Assembly (NCBI GenBank): GCA_938073905.1
Contig: CALJEN010000002.1
Location: forward strand, 113,615-177,614
Reading direction: 5' to 3'
Source: an uncultured Sulfolobales archaeon
GTDB taxonomy: Archaea; Thermoproteota; Thermoprotei_A; Sulfolobales; NBVN01
Length of the DNA: 64,000 nucleotides
Shown: one piece after another, positions 24,786 through 33,408 of the stretch
Numbering within the stretch: the first letter of the stretch is position 1
Layout of the letters: the number at the start of each line of letters is the position of its first letter
Notes under the pieces: model-generated
What the model was told of the DNA's origin: nothing
The model's input: only the letters and a program-made list of their open reading frames with translations
Database searches by the model: none
Program-made: the position numbers and the translations under genes

Positions 24786-25994
24786 CTATGCGTAGAGCTC
24801 TGCCCCAACCCCGGCGATCTTGGCGAACACTCCCAGAGGCCCCAGGACGTCCGCGAACGAGACGACCATGTGGGCTCCCATCGGGTCTTCCAGGAGCCTC
24901 CTGGTGTAGCCCTCGGGCACCCGGAGCCTGACCTGGGTCCTGCACCTGGCAGCGTGCCTCGGGCTGCCCTCCAGGACCGTCCCCCGGGCGGCCCTGATGA
25001 GGTCGCGCTTTGGGTCGTACTTGGCCACCGTGACAGCTACGCCCTCCTCTACCCTGCCGGCTACCGCCGCGGGTCTCCCGCTCTCGAAGTGGGTGGTAAG
25101 GGCGAAGTCTCGGGTCAGCGACGTGGCTATCGTGCAGTGGGCGAGCTCGAGGTCTTCCCCGCTCACCGAGACCACGTTGGCGACCCAGGGAGGCGACCCC
25201 GAGAGCTCCTTGAGCACGAGCATCGTGACGGTGGACGGGACATCGGCCTCACAGCCGGCCACCACGCCCGCGTCCAGGAGCTTCGAGAGGGCTAGGCAGC
25301 CAGTCCTCCCCAGGCTCTCGACCAGGTCGAAGCACCTGAGCGAGACGGCCCGGGCAGACCTCTCGCGCACCAGCTTCCCGATGGAGGTGTGGAGCCTGAA
25401 GGTGTGGAGGAGCTCCTCGGGGTCGGCCCGCTGGGCGATGTCTTCGAGCTCGCCGACCCGGGTCGGGTCGCCGGAGACCCTCCGGTACTCATCGAGCAGC
25501 GCGCCGAGGCCTAGGTACTCCACCTCGAGACCTAGCCTGGCCCGGACCCTCTCCTCCGCTCCAGACGAGTACACGAGCCACGGAGACGGATCCCCCAGGA
25601 CCAGCAGTCTGCTGCCCGATATCGCCTCGAACGCCTTCGAGGCCCTCAGGACGTGCTCCGCGGCCTCCGAGGCCGCGTCGAGCCGCACGGCGTCGACCCG
25701 AGCGTGCTTCCTGAGCTCGGGGACCACCTCCAGGACGGCCGGCAGCGAGTTCTCGGAGTCGTGGTAAACGAGGAGGACGTACCTCAGGTTGCTCCTCCTC
25801 GCGGTCTCGAGGACTAGGTGCTCCGTACCGCCCGTGGCCACGAAGATCACCGCGGCGACCCCCTCCAGCTTCAGGGGCTCCGTGGATACCCCGGAGAAGG
25901 GCATTCCCCGGACTCTGGACAGGAACTCGCCGACGTACGTCGAGAGCCTGCGGGGGTCGTGGAGGGGCGAGGCCAGGGCGGCGGCGACAGCCAT
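24786..25994 (-). CDS. L-fucose/L-arabinose isomerase-like protein (archaeal FucI-like)
   Basis: 402-aa protein of the FucI/AraA-like fold found in many archaea, where the true substrate is often unknown. The first half is a Rossmann-type domain (GVAAVIFVATGGTEHLV); the second half holds the family core SLRCFDLVESLGRTGCLALS, AGCEADVPSTVTMLVLKEL and LAHCTIATSL, with the Glu, Asp and His that bind the metal in isomerases. I prefer ATG 25994 over the track start 26027, since a TATA box (TTAAAGATATATGG, minus strand, about 26026-26039) lies over the latter and GGGGAG precedes 25994. A MITE ends directly upstream of this promoter. Confidence 0.75.
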   Translation of the reverse strand: MAVAAALASPLHDPRRLSTYVGEFLSRVRGMPFSGVSTEPLKLEGVAAVIFVATGGTEHLVLETARRSNLRYVLLVYHDSENSLPAVLEVVPELRKHARVDAVRLDAASEAAEHVLRASKAFEAISGSRLLVLGDPSPWLVYSSGAEERVRARLGLEVEYLGLGALLDEYRRVSGDPTRVGELEDIAQRADPEELLHTFRLHTSIGKLVRERSARAVSLRCFDLVESLGRTGCLALSKLLDAGVVAGCEADVPSTVTMLVLKELSGSPPWVANVVSVSGEDLELAHCTIATSLTRDFALTTHFESGRPAAVAGRVEEGVAVTVAKYDPKRDLIRAARGTVLEGSPRHAARCRTQVRLRVPEGYTRRLLEDPMGAHMVVSFADVLGPLGVFAKIAGVGAELYA

Positions 25995-26038
25995 GTCGGT
26001 TCTCCCCGGGAGGTGCCGCCAAGCCATATATCTTTAAC

Positions 26039-26186
26039 CGTCGCCGCGCAGCTGCCGAGCGGTAGCTACGCGCTCCGCCTCGGCTGCCCCCGGGGGCGAC
26101 GGTGGAGCGCCCCGCGTGCCTCGCGCTCGCCGGCGGTCCCTCTGCCCTCTGTCACTACGCATAGAGGTTAGCCGTTTAGGAGCTGC
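26039..26186 (-). mobile_element. MITE-like element with tnpB-type right end, copy A
   Basis: 148-bp element on the minus strand. It shares with copy C (33409-33570) a left end GCAGCTCCTAAAC..AACCTCT and nearly 95 bp of identical right part: GCCGGCGAGCGCGAGGCACG.. then CCGTCGCCCCCGGGGGCAGC and the hairpin at 26045-26072. The right part resembles the tnpB right end (CCGTTGCCCCCGAAGGC..CGCGTAG..CTACGCG) but has lost the coding sense. Its left end supplies the TAA stop of the gene at 26176, and its right end lies against the promoter of the FucI-like gene. Confidence 0.75.
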
Positions 26187-26451
26187 TGGCAACCCTCCTG
26201 ACCGCTGGCACGGCCCTCTCAAGGCACTCGAGCCCCTCCGCTCCGAAGATGAAGTTCTCGTCCCCCAGGGCGAACTCGTAGTGGTAGCCACCGTCGGCAC
26301 AGGAGACGGAGACGAACAGGTAGAACCCCTCGCAGACCTCGAGGACCACTAGGTGGTAGCTGCCGTAGGGCTCCACCCTGGCCCTCCCGAAGCCTCCGGA
26401 CTCCAGCAGCTCGGAGATCCTCCTGGCCTCCCTCCCGTGGTCGCAGCTCAC
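26176..26451 (-). CDS. Hypothetical 91-aa protein
   Basis: The track shows this inside a longer ORF reaching 26775, which is antisense to the asparaginase gene. A GTG at 26449-26451 with a GGAGGG ribosome site gives VSCDHGREARRISELLESGG and then alternating strands (VLEVCEGFYLFVSVSCADGG, YHYEFALGDENFIFG) and a final helix. It looks like a small alpha/beta protein with three cysteines. The stop TAA lies in the left end of MITE copy A (VASSS then stop), so the C-terminus may have been reset by the insertion. It is divergent from the asparaginase gene. Function unknown. Confidence 0.6.
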   Translation of the reverse strand: MSCDHGREARRISELLESGGFGRARVEPYGSYHLVVLEVCEGFYLFVSVSCADGGYHYEFALGDENFIFGAEGLECLERAVPAVRRVASSS

Positions 26452-26518
26452 ACCGCCCTCCGGCGGCTGCGGTCCGCGAGTACTTAAGCCTAGGCCCCGA
26501 GGATACCGCGGTGGAACG

Positions 26519-27448
26519 ATGTCGACCCCGGCGATAGCAGTCCACGCAGGCGCGGGGACCTGGAGGCGAGACCCCGAGGCCGTGGAGCGCGTCAGGAGGC
26601 TAGTCCGCGAGGCGCTGGAGGCTGGCATGGAGGTCTCGAGGACCGGGTCCTCGCTAGATATGGTCGTGGAGGCCGTCAGGGTCATGGAGGACTCGGGAGT
26701 GGTCAACGCGGGTCTCGGGAGCACGGTAGACCTCTCGGGCTCCGCGAGCATGGACGCGGGCGTCATGTACAGCAAGACCGGCAGGGCCGGTGCGGTGGCC
26801 TACGTCAGGTACCCCAGGAACCCCGTCCTGCTGGCCAGGCACGTCCTCGAGAGCACGGACCACGTCCTGCTCGTCGGGGACGCCGCCGACAGGCTGGCCG
26901 AGAGGCTCGGGCTACCGCGCCACCCGGGCCCCGCGGAGAGGGTCAGGAGGGCCTACGAGGAGGCCATGGAGAGGGTGAGGAGGGGAGAGACCCCCCAGAG
27001 GTTCTACCCGAGGTCGCTGGAGCTCTGGCTGAGGCTGTTCGGTCTCGGAGACACCGTGGGGGCGGTGGCCGTGGACTCCGAGGGAGAGCTGGCGGCGGCC
27101 ACGAGCACGGGCGGGGTCTTCCTGAAGATGCCGGGCAGGGTCGGCGACTCGCCGATCGTGGGGGCCGGGTTCTACGCTAGCAGGTGCGGGGCGGCGTCCG
27201 CGACCGGGATAGGGGAGTTCATAGCCCTCTTCGGACTGAGCAGGAGAGTGGTGGACGCCGTCTGCGCTAGCGGAGACCCGGCGGAGTCGGCCCGGCGCGT
27301 GGTCGGGGAGTTCACGAGGCTCTTCGGTGCGGACACTCTCGGGGTCATAGTCGTGGACAGGGAGGGGAGGGCCCACGGGGAGTACAACACCCAGGCCATG
27401 CCCTGGGGCTACAGCTCGGGCGGAGTAGTCAGAGTCCTCGGGATATAG
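26519..27448 (+). CDS. Isoaspartyl peptidase / L-asparaginase, type 2 (Ntn hydrolase)
   Basis: 309-aa N-terminal nucleophile hydrolase that removes isoaspartyl residues from peptides and splits asparagine. The precursor is cut before Thr in LGDTVGAVAVD (about residue 180), giving alpha and beta chains. Family motifs: AIAVHAGAGTW at the start, VVNAGLGSTVDLSGSASMDA, then after the nucleophile AAATSTGGVFLKMPGRVGDSPIVGAG (quoted in part: TSTGG and GRVGDSPIVGAG) and SATGIGEFI. It repairs or degrades age-damaged peptides, a natural partner of the peptide transport and pxp genes here. TATA-like GTACTTAAGC about 40 nt upstream. Confidence 0.93.
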   Translation: MSTPAIAVHAGAGTWRRDPEAVERVRRLVREALEAGMEVSRTGSSLDMVVEAVRVMEDSGVVNAGLGSTVDLSGSASMDAGVMYSKTGRAGAVAYVRYPRNPVLLARHVLESTDHVLLVGDAADRLAERLGLPRHPGPAERVRRAYEEAMERVRRGETPQRFYPRSLELWLRLFGLGDTVGAVAVDSEGELAAATSTGGVFLKMPGRVGDSPIVGAGFYASRCGAASATGIGEFIALFGLSRRVVDAVCASGDPAESARRVVGEFTRLFGADTLGVIVVDREGRAHGEYNTQAMPWGYSSGGVVRVLGI

Positions 27449-27502
27449 GCGCCTGAACGTCCAGCCGCGGCTCGGGTCTTTTCTCTCTCGGGAGCCGAAA
27501 GC

Positions 27503-28426
27503 CTACAGCTCCTCGACTATCACGGGGACCTCGAGGGCTATCCTCCTGCCGCCCCTCACTATCTCCACGTCCACGTAGCCCCTGTCTACGCTGTCCTCGA
27601 TGGCCTCCCTGAGGTCTCTGACCCTCCTAACGTCCCTGGAGCCCGCTCTCACCACGATGTCCCCCTCCCTGATGCCCGCTCTGTGCGCCGGCGTGCCGGG
27701 GACGACCTTGACCACGTAGACCCCCTCGCTCACGGGCAGGCCGACGGCCCTGGCCATCTGCTTGCTTATGTTGGCCACGTAGACCCCTATCCACGCCCTG
27801 ATGGGCCTCCCGTACCTCTTGAGGATCTCGAGGAACCTCTTGACCGTGTTTATGGGTATCGCGAACCCTATCCCCTGGGCGTAGGGGATTATGGCGGTGG
27901 TCACCCCCACGGCCTCGCCGCTCGGGTTCACCAGGGGCCCGCCGCTGTTCCCGGGGTTTATCGCCGCGTCGGTCTGTATGAGGTCCTCCAGAACGATCTC
28001 GCCCCCCGCTATCGTCCTCCCCAGGGCGCTGACCACACCGAGTGTCACCGAGGGACCCGGGAGCCCCAGGGGCGAGCCTATGGCCAGGACTACGTCTCCC
28101 ACCCTGACCGAGTCCGAGTCTCCCAGCCTCAGGGGCCTCACCCCCCTGGAGACCTCCACCAGAGCCAAGTCCTTGGTCGGGTCGGCGGCCAGGACCTCCG
28201 TCTCCTCCCGCGACCCGTCGGGGTATATGACGACTATCCTCGCGGCGCTCCTGACCACGTGAGCATTCGTTATCGCGTAGCCGGGGGAGAAGACGAAGCC
28301 CGAGCCGTAGCCGGTTATGGGCCTCTCGCCGAACAGCATGTCCAGGTGGGGTATCTCGGTCGCGATGGTTAGCACGGAGTCCTTGACCTCCTCCACCAGC
28401 CTCGCTATGGAGTCGCTCAGCTCCAC
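27503..28426 (-). CDS. Trypsin-like serine protease with PDZ domain (HtrA/DegP family)
   Basis: 307-aa protease without a signal peptide, so probably cytoplasmic or loosely attached. The triad is intact: His in YAITNAHVVRS (about residue 54), Asp in DPTKDLALVEVS (about 85), Ser in NPGNSGGPLVNPSG (about 161). A single PDZ domain occupies about residues 205-300 (GTPAHRAGIREGDIVVRAGS). It should degrade misfolded proteins. GTG start at 28426; a TATA-like GGATTTAACC lies about 50 nt upstream on the minus strand. Confidence 0.92.
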   Translation of the reverse strand: MELSDSIARLVEEVKDSVLTIATEIPHLDMLFGERPITGYGSGFVFSPGYAITNAHVVRSAARIVVIYPDGSREETEVLAADPTKDLALVEVSRGVRPLRLGDSDSVRVGDVVLAIGSPLGLPGPSVTLGVVSALGRTIAGGEIVLEDLIQTDAAINPGNSGGPLVNPSGEAVGVTTAIIPYAQGIGFAIPINTVKRFLEILKRYGRPIRAWIGVYVANISKQMARAVGLPVSEGVYVVKVVPGTPAHRAGIREGDIVVRAGSRDVRRVRDLREAIEDSVDRGYVDVEIVRGGRRIALEVPVIVEEL

Positions 28427-28578
28427 CAGGCTGACCAGGGCGCCCTCACCACAGCTAGCTGCGCCGCGAGGGTTAAATCCTCTAAGCTCAACCCTAGTAT
28501 AAGCAAATACGAACTAGCCCTTACTCCTCCCCATAAAGTTTAAATATCCCCGCCAGATACAAGGATCGGTACGAAAAA

Positions 28579-28827
28579 ATGCGCGCTAGTATAAGCGTGT
28601 TCCAACCCCGGGAGGTGGCTCGCGCGGTTTCGGCTCTCCAGTCCGCGTGCGAGAGGCTCTGGGCTCGTTCGATCGGAGCCCTTGAGAGCCTGGCTCTCCG
28701 CCTCAGCGGGCTAGCGAGCTACGGGAAGCAGGTGGGCAAGAGCGAGGTGGAGCTCGTCTTCTGGATCCACAAGGCGCTCCTGGTAGGCTTCATCCTCGCT
28801 CTCGCGTCGATGGCTCTCAAGGGGTAA
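28579..28827 (+). CDS. Hypothetical 82-aa protein with C-terminal membrane helix
   Basis: An amphipathic N-terminal two thirds (VARAVSALQSACERLWARSI, predicted helical) is followed by a hydrophobic helix (WIHKALLVGFILALASMAL) and KG at the end. A TATA box AGTTTAAATA at about 28536-28545 stands 34 nt before the ATG, which supports a real transcript. I do not recognise it. MITE copy B follows 10 bp after its stop. Confidence 0.6.
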   Translation: MRASISVFQPREVARAVSALQSACERLWARSIGALESLALRLSGLASYGKQVGKSEVELVFWIHKALLVGFILALASMALKG

Positions 28828-28836
28828 AACGGCCAA

Positions 28837-28917
28837 CACGCGGGGCGCTCCACCGTCGCCCCCGGGGGCAGCCGAGGCGGAGCGCGTAGCTACCGCTCGG
28901 CAGCTGCGCGGCGACGG
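28837..28917 (+). mobile_element. MITE-like element with tnpB-type right end, copy B (5' truncated)
   Basis: 81 bp identical in sequence to the right part of copies A and C, from CACGCGGGGCGCTCCACC to the hairpin and GCGGCGACGG; the left end is missing. Its outer edge overlaps the 3' end of the ABC ATPase gene on the opposite strand and gives that protein its last residues and stop codon. Confidence 0.75.
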
Positions 28918-30011
28918 TAGACGAGGACGCGGTGCGGTGGGACGTAGAGCCTGACGAAGGTGCCTACGGACACCCTCGCGTCCGTGGGCAGGAACAGCAG
29001 GACCTCCCAGGGCCCGACGTCGACCCTCACCTCGAGCCTCTCCCCCAGGTACGAGACGGCGACGACCCTGCCCGAGAACACATTGTCTCCCGAGACCCCG
29101 TCGAGGCTGGCACTGTGGGGCCTGAAGACCGCGTAGACCTCGTCGCCCGGGGAGGGTCTGGTGCCCCCGGTGGGCACCACGCCTCTGATCCTGAGCCCCC
29201 GGGACTCGACGGTCACGTAGCCCTCCGAGGCCTCGGCGACCGAGCCCTCCAGCAGGTTGCACTTTCCCAGGAACGTCGCTACGAAGAGGCTGCCGGGCCT
29301 CTCGTAGAGCTCCTCGGGAGTGCCGACCTGGACTACCCTGCCCGAGTTCATCACGGCCACCCTGTCCGACAGCACCATCGCCTCCTCCTGGTCGTGCGTG
29401 ACGTAGACCGCGGTTATGCCGAGCCTCCTCTGCAGCCTCCTGATCTCCTCCCTCATCTCCACCCTCAGTCTAGCGTCCAGGTTGCTCAGGGGCTCGTCGA
29501 GGAGCAGGACTCTCGGCTCGACGACCAGAGCCCTGGCCAGCGCGACCCTCTGCTGCTGGCCCCCGGAGAGCTGGGTCGGGTACCTATCCTCCAGGCCCTC
29601 GAGCCTCACGAGCTCCAGGACATCCCTGACCCTCCTGCGCACCTCCTCCCTGGGGAGCCTCCTGACCCTGAGGCCGTAGGCCACGTTCTCGAAGACCGTC
29701 ATGTGGGGCCAGAGGGCGTAGCTCTGGAAGACCATCGCGGTGCCGCGTCCGTAGGGCGGCTCGTTCGTGACGTCTCGCCCGTCTATGACGACCCTGCCCC
29801 TCTCCGGGGTCTCGAGCCCCGCCACTATCCTGAGGAGGGTGGTCTTTCCGCAGCCCGAGGGGCCCAGAAACGTGAAGAACTCCCCCCTCTCGACTCTGAC
29901 CGTGACCCCGTCAACCGCCACGACCCTGCCGAACCTCTTGGTGACGTCCACCAGCTCTACCGACGTCTCGGGCCCCCGCGAGCGGGTAGAGCTTATTCGT
30001 CTAAAAAGCAT
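28890..30011 (-). CDS. ABC transporter ATP-binding protein, MalK/PotA-like with TOBE domain
   Basis: 373-aa ATPase subunit. Walker [18 protein letters not shown] (about residue 52), Q-loop [21 protein letters not shown], signature [16 protein letters not shown], Walker [17 protein letters not shown] and the switch His [10 protein letters not shown]. Residues about 260-365 form the C-terminal OB/TOBE regulatory domain of the sugar, polyamine or iron importer class. The start is uncertain: the ATG at 30011 lies in a TATA-like CTTTTTAGA stretch, so GTG 29951 (VDVTKRFG) may be the real one. No permease or binding-protein gene is next to it. Its last few residues (RRRAAAER) and stop come from MITE copy B. 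Confidence 0.9.
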   Translation of the reverse strand: MLFRRISSTRSRGPETSVELVDVTKRFGRVVAVDGVTVRVERGEFFTFLGPSGCGKTTLLRIVAGLETPERGRVVIDGRDVTNEPPYGRGTAMVFQSYALWPHMTVFENVAYGLRVRRLPREEVRRRVRDVLELVRLEGLEDRYPTQLSGGQQQRVALARALVVEPRVLLLDEPLSNLDARLRVEMREEIRRLQRRLGITAVYVTHDQEEAMVLSDRVAVMNSGRVVQVGTPEELYERPGSLFVATFLGKCNLLEGSVAEASEGYVTVESRGLRIRGVVPTGGTRPSPGDEVYAVFRPHSASLDGVSGDNVFSGRVVAVSYLGERLEVRVDVGPWEVLLFLPTDARVSVGTFVRLYVPPHRVLVYRRRAAAER

Positions 30012-30360
30012 GAGACTCGCGAGTGAGACCGGAGGCTGTGGAGCGAGGGCAGCTGCTCCCCCCGCGGGCGCGGCGGACCGGATAGCCGAGGCCGGCTCGG
30101 GCAGCTCTGCTCTGTTGAACGGGGTAAGACGGCAGCTCCTATTTGCGCACTACGCGACGACGGTGGCATAGGAGGCTGTGCCCCGCCAGACTGACCGCCC
30201 CCCATCTTCATAGCCCGGCCGGGCTCTCCGGGGACGACGTGTGGAAGCGGGGCCGTGGAGACCGGGTCTTCCGGACTAATAAGCTCTCGGCGCCGGTCCC
30301 TCCGGGGTCGCGGGGATCAGGGGCAGCGAGGACCTCGGGTACTGGGTCGGGGAGCTCCCG
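30012..30360. other. Intergenic region, possible solo tnpB-type end
   Basis: 349 bp without a gene. At 30130-30166 GGCAGCTCCTA..ACTACGCGACGACGG combines a MITE left-end-like motif with a match to the tnpB right-end terminus (ACTACGCGACAACGG), so it may be a highly reduced relic, but it is short. A TATA-like ACTAATAAGC at about 30275 probably serves the radical SAM gene. Confidence 0.3.
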
Positions 30361-31326
30361 GTGGGCTGCAGGCTCTGCATGGCCGGTGCGAAGTCCGTCC
30401 TCTTCGTCACCGGTCTCTGCCCCGAGGGCTGCTACTACTGCCCCGTGTCGCCCCAGAGGAGGGGGAGGGACTCCGTCTACGTGAACGACGTCGAGGTCTC
30501 CGAGCCGAGCGACGTGCTCCTGGAGGTCGCGGACTCCATGTCCGAGGGCGTCGGGATAACGGGGGGAGAGCCCCTGGTAGTCCTGGAGAGGGTAGTAGAG
30601 CTGCTGAGACTCCTCAAGGACTCCTTCGGCAGCCGCTTCCACACCCACCTCTACACCTCGGGGACTCTCCTCAGCGAGAAGACCGTGGAGCTCCTCGTGG
30701 ACGCCGGTCTGGACGAGCTGAGGGTCCACGTAGTCTCCGAGAGGTCTCTCGAGGCCGTCGGGCTGGCCCTCGGGCACCCCATCGACGTGGTAGTCGAGAA
30801 CCCCGCCGTCCCCGGGGAGACCGAGAGGCTCGTGGAGCTGGTCTCGAGGCTGGCCGAGCTCGGGGTCAGGTACGTGAACCTGAACGAGCTCGAGGTCAGC
30901 GAGTCGAACGCCTACTCGCTCGAGCTGAGGGGGTTCGGGGTCTCGAGAGACGGGAGGTCCGCCGCCGGGTCTAGGGAAGCTGCCGCCGAAGTCCTGAGGT
31001 GGGTCGAGGAGAGCGGGATCGGGGTTTCAGTCCACTTCTGCCCGGCCGTCTACAAGGACCTCCACCAGTACCCCAGGAGGCTGAGCAGGAGGGCCCTGGC
31101 CACCAGGAGGGTCTTCGAGGAGGTAGAGGGGGGTCTGGTCAGGTGGGTCAGGGCGGAGTGCTCGGGGGAGCTGGAGAGGCTCGTCCCCGCCGGGCTCGCC
31201 TTCAGGGTCGGCGGCACCTGCCACGTCCACCCCAGGCTGGCCAAGCTCCTGAAGTCCGGGACTCTGGTGGAGGCCCTGCCCCTGAGCCCCAGGAGAGTCC
31301 TCAACGAGGCCCCGCTGGTGGAGTGA
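30361..31326 (+). CDS. Radical SAM protein (archaeal family, PFL-activase-like)
   Basis: 321-aa radical SAM enzyme; the 4Fe-4S cysteines are in TGLCPEGCYYCPVSPQRRG (C-x3-C-x2-C, about residues 19-26), followed by the GITGGEPLVV SAM site and AGLDELRVHV barrel strand. Late cysteines (HFCPAVYK, ECSGELE, GGTCHVHP) could bind another cluster or metal. The reaction is not known for this family. The frame stays open upstream for about 26 codons and reads RGSEDLGYWVGELPVGCRLC, which looks like genuine conserved protein, yet contains no ATG, GTG or TTG before GTG 30361; the true start may be a rare codon. It is translationally close to the next gene (1 nt apart). Confidence 0.8.
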   Translation: MGCRLCMAGAKSVLFVTGLCPEGCYYCPVSPQRRGRDSVYVNDVEVSEPSDVLLEVADSMSEGVGITGGEPLVVLERVVELLRLLKDSFGSRFHTHLYTSGTLLSEKTVELLVDAGLDELRVHVVSERSLEAVGLALGHPIDVVVENPAVPGETERLVELVSRLAELGVRYVNLNELEVSESNAYSLELRGFGVSRDGRSAAGSREAAAEVLRWVEESGIGVSVHFCPAVYKDLHQYPRRLSRRALATRRVFEEVEGGLVRWVRAECSGELERLVPAGLAFRVGGTCHVHPRLAKLLKSGTLVEALPLSPRRVLNEAPLVE

Positions 31327-31327
31327 G

Positions 31328-31783
31328 GTGGAGAGGGTAGCGGTCAGAGACCTGAACGGACTGCTCAGGTACCTCGCAGACCTCGGCTACACGGTCTCGG
31401 AGGGTCCCCACGCAGTCCTCCCCGACGGCTCGGAGGTCGGCCACTGGATCCTCTCCAGGGGGTCTAGAGTGGTCGGGCAGGTCCTGGCCCACTACGTGGA
31501 CAGCCACTACTACGCCCTCATGAAGACAGAGGGGGCTCCGGACGGGGAGGTCTTGGAGGCCCTGCTGAGGGCGGAGGCCGGAGGGGTGTGGAGGGTGCCG
31601 GTAGAGGACGTGGTCGTGATAGCCGAGAGGGAGGTCCTCGAGGCTCTGCTGAAGTACTCGGACGAGCTGCCGTCCCCGGAGGCCGGGGAGGCCCTCTCGC
31701 ACTACGAGAAGCGCGCCACCAGGGTCATGGATCGGTTCCTCAGGAGCATCGCCGAGACATCGGGGAGTGGAGAGGAGGAGTAG
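31328..31783 (+). CDS. Hypothetical protein co-transcribed with the radical SAM gene
   Basis: 151 aa, soluble, acidic. It starts with GTG one base after the radical SAM stop, so it is probably in the same operon. The N-terminal half has alternating strands (HAVLPDGSEVGHWILSRGSR, VVGQVLAHYVDSHYYALMKT) and the C-terminal half is helical (REVLEALLKYSDELPSPEAG, SHYEKRATRVMDRFLRSIAE). I do not recognise the family; a partner or substrate-handling role for the radical SAM enzyme is a guess from context. Confidence 0.65.
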   Translation: MERVAVRDLNGLLRYLADLGYTVSEGPHAVLPDGSEVGHWILSRGSRVVGQVLAHYVDSHYYALMKTEGAPDGEVLEALLRAEAGGVWRVPVEDVVVIAEREVLEALLKYSDELPSPEAGEALSHYEKRATRVMDRFLRSIAETSGSGEEE

Positions 31784-31955
31784 CAGGGACTCTCCGAGAG
31801 CTCCCAGCAGTCCACCGCACCACCCGGGGAGCTGCGAGAGGAGGGCTACCGCGGAGAAGTAAGCGGTCGGCGACGGCGGGCTCCCGGACGCCGAGCTTCC
31901 GCTGGGATCGGGAACCGCAGGGCCGGTATGCGCGGAGCGGACCGCGAAGGCTCGG

Positions 31956-33152
31956 CTAGCCCCTCAGAAGGGACAGGAGCTCCTCCAGAGCCCTCTTCAG
32001 GCTCTCCGCGGCCTCGGTCACCCTAGATGCGGCCTCGGCCACCTCCCTCGACACCGGGGGAGCCGCGGAGGTGAACAGCCTGCTCAGGTGGGAGCGGAGC
32101 GCGTCGTACACCGCGGCAGCGTTGCCGGCCTCGGCCTTCTCCCCCAGCTCCACGACCACGAACCCGCTCGCCTCGGCCGCCCTCCTGGCGTCGTCCGTGA
32201 GCTCCTTGGCCACCAGTATCTTCAGGTGCGGGACCTCCATCAGGCTGCTCACCCTGCCCATCTCCTCGTCGACCACGGGCCTCCCGACGGCCCTGTTCCA
32301 GTTCTTGCAGGAGACGTAGACCGAGAACCTGCTGCCGAAGACCCTCTTCTCGGCCCACACGTCCACCTCCACGGGCACCCCGCTCCTCGAGCCCCTCCTG
32401 GTGTTCGTCGACACGGCGAACCCCAGGTCTTCGAGTGTCGAGGCCACCACGCTCTCGAGCACCTCGCGGGTGGGCCTGGCGGCGAGCTCCGGCCTCCCGG
32501 GTGGGCCCGGCGGGGAGACCCTCTCGGTCTCCCCGACCAGCAGCCTCAGCACGCCGTCCGAGAGGCTGGGAGCGGGGAAGAAGTAGTGGCGGTACCCCAT
32601 GCGGTAGGTGACCAGGGCCAGGCCGCTCTCCCCGAGGTGCCTGAGGAGCGCGGCGGCCCTCTCCCTGCCGAAGCCCCGGGCCCCGGCCACGCCCTCGAGC
32701 AGGTCGTCCTCGCTTATCGCGAAAGTCCTGCTGTACGGGAGGAAGCCCCCGCCGTAGGCCCCCCTCCGGACGTCCGAGAGCACCACCCCGACGTCCCTCC
32801 TCGAGTCCTCCGGAACCCTGTCCAGCCTCAGGTACCTCGCGAAGGCCTCCTCGAGCCTGCGGTAGAGAGCCCTCTCGACCTCCCCCAGGAGCCTCCTCCT
32901 CTCTTCACTCCCCAGCTTCCCGAAGCCCCTGCTCGCGAGCACCTCTACGAAGGCCCTGCTCGCCTCGAGGGCCTCACCAGCATCCGGTCTCCCGGCGAGG
33001 TAGCGGAGGTGGAGGTCTCTGAGCCCCTCGTAGACGGAGTCCCAGGACAGCGTCGGCGGCTCCCTGATCTCCAGGTACAGAACGGCCAGGTAGACCCCCA
33101 TGGCTCTCGCGTCGCTGCTCAGGACGCTCCCGACCCACTCGTAGCCCCTCAT
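31956..33152 (-). CDS. Restriction-endonuclease-like (PD-(D/E)XK, Mrr-type) protein
   Basis: 398 aa from ATG 33152, right after a GGGGAGGGGG ribosome site; the track ORF to 33809 is extended over the tRNA and a MITE and is not real. Residues 1-200 are helical and unassigned (one YSRTFAISEDDLL region may be a winged helix). Residues about 230-350 carry a nuclease fold: EVLESVVASTLEDLGFAVST, GVPVEVDVWAEKR with the Asp, and FSVYVSCKNWNRAVG with C-K in place of E-x-K, as in Mrr/Hjc-type nucleases. The tail is a coiled-coil-like helix (AEAASRVTEAAESLKRALEE). A role in repair or restriction is likely but unproven. Confidence 0.7.
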   Translation of the reverse strand: MRGYEWVGSVLSSDARAMGVYLAVLYLEIREPPTLSWDSVYEGLRDLHLRYLAGRPDAGEALEASRAFVEVLASRGFGKLGSEERRRLLGEVERALYRRLEEAFARYLRLDRVPEDSRRDVGVVLSDVRRGAYGGGFLPYSRTFAISEDDLLEGVAGARGFGRERAAALLRHLGESGLALVTYRMGYRHYFFPAPSLSDGVLRLLVGETERVSPPGPPGRPELAARPTREVLESVVASTLEDLGFAVSTNTRRGSRSGVPVEVDVWAEKRVFGSRFSVYVSCKNWNRAVGRPVVDEEMGRVSSLMEVPHLKILVAKELTDDARRAAEASGFVVVELGEKAEAGNAAAVYDALRSHLSRLFTSAAPPVSREVAEAASRVTEAAESLKRALEELLSLLRG

Positions 33153-33217
33153 CCCCCTCCCCGCGCTGGAGGACTGCGGGGTAAAATCTCGGCGCGGTCG
33201 TCGCCCGGAGGGGAAGG

Positions 33218-33225
33218 ATATATAG
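33218..33225 (+). promoter_or_regulatory. TATA box of tRNA-Arg
   Basis: ATATATAG centred about 25 nt before the first tRNA base at 33246, the usual spacing for archaeal tRNA promoters. Confidence 0.6.
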
Positions 33226-33245
33226 ACCCTCGGGCAGGAGAGTCG

Positions 33246-33323
33246 GGGCCCGTGGTCCAGCCAGGACAGGATGCCGGCCTGCGGAGCCGGAGGTCCCGGG
33301 TTCGAGTCCCGGCGGGCCCGCCA
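33246..33323 (+). tRNA. tRNA-Arg (anticodon GCG), CCA encoded
   Basis: Complete cloverleaf: acceptor GGGCCCG paired with CGGGCCC, D arm around GTCCAGCCAGGACAGGAT, anticodon arm CCGGC-CTGCGGA-GCCGG with anticodon GCG, short variable loop AGGTC and T arm CCGGG-TTCGAGT-CCCGG, then G73 and CCA. No intron. GCG reads the arginine codon CGC (and CGU by wobble). MITE copy C lies 86 bp downstream. Confidence 0.95.
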
Positions 33324-33408
33324 CCCATCCCGCGATGACCGCAGCTCCCGCATCTCGAGGCCGGTGAGAGCTGTCCGGCACGGTCGCAGTGCGTCCCCGG
33401 GTTTAGCA

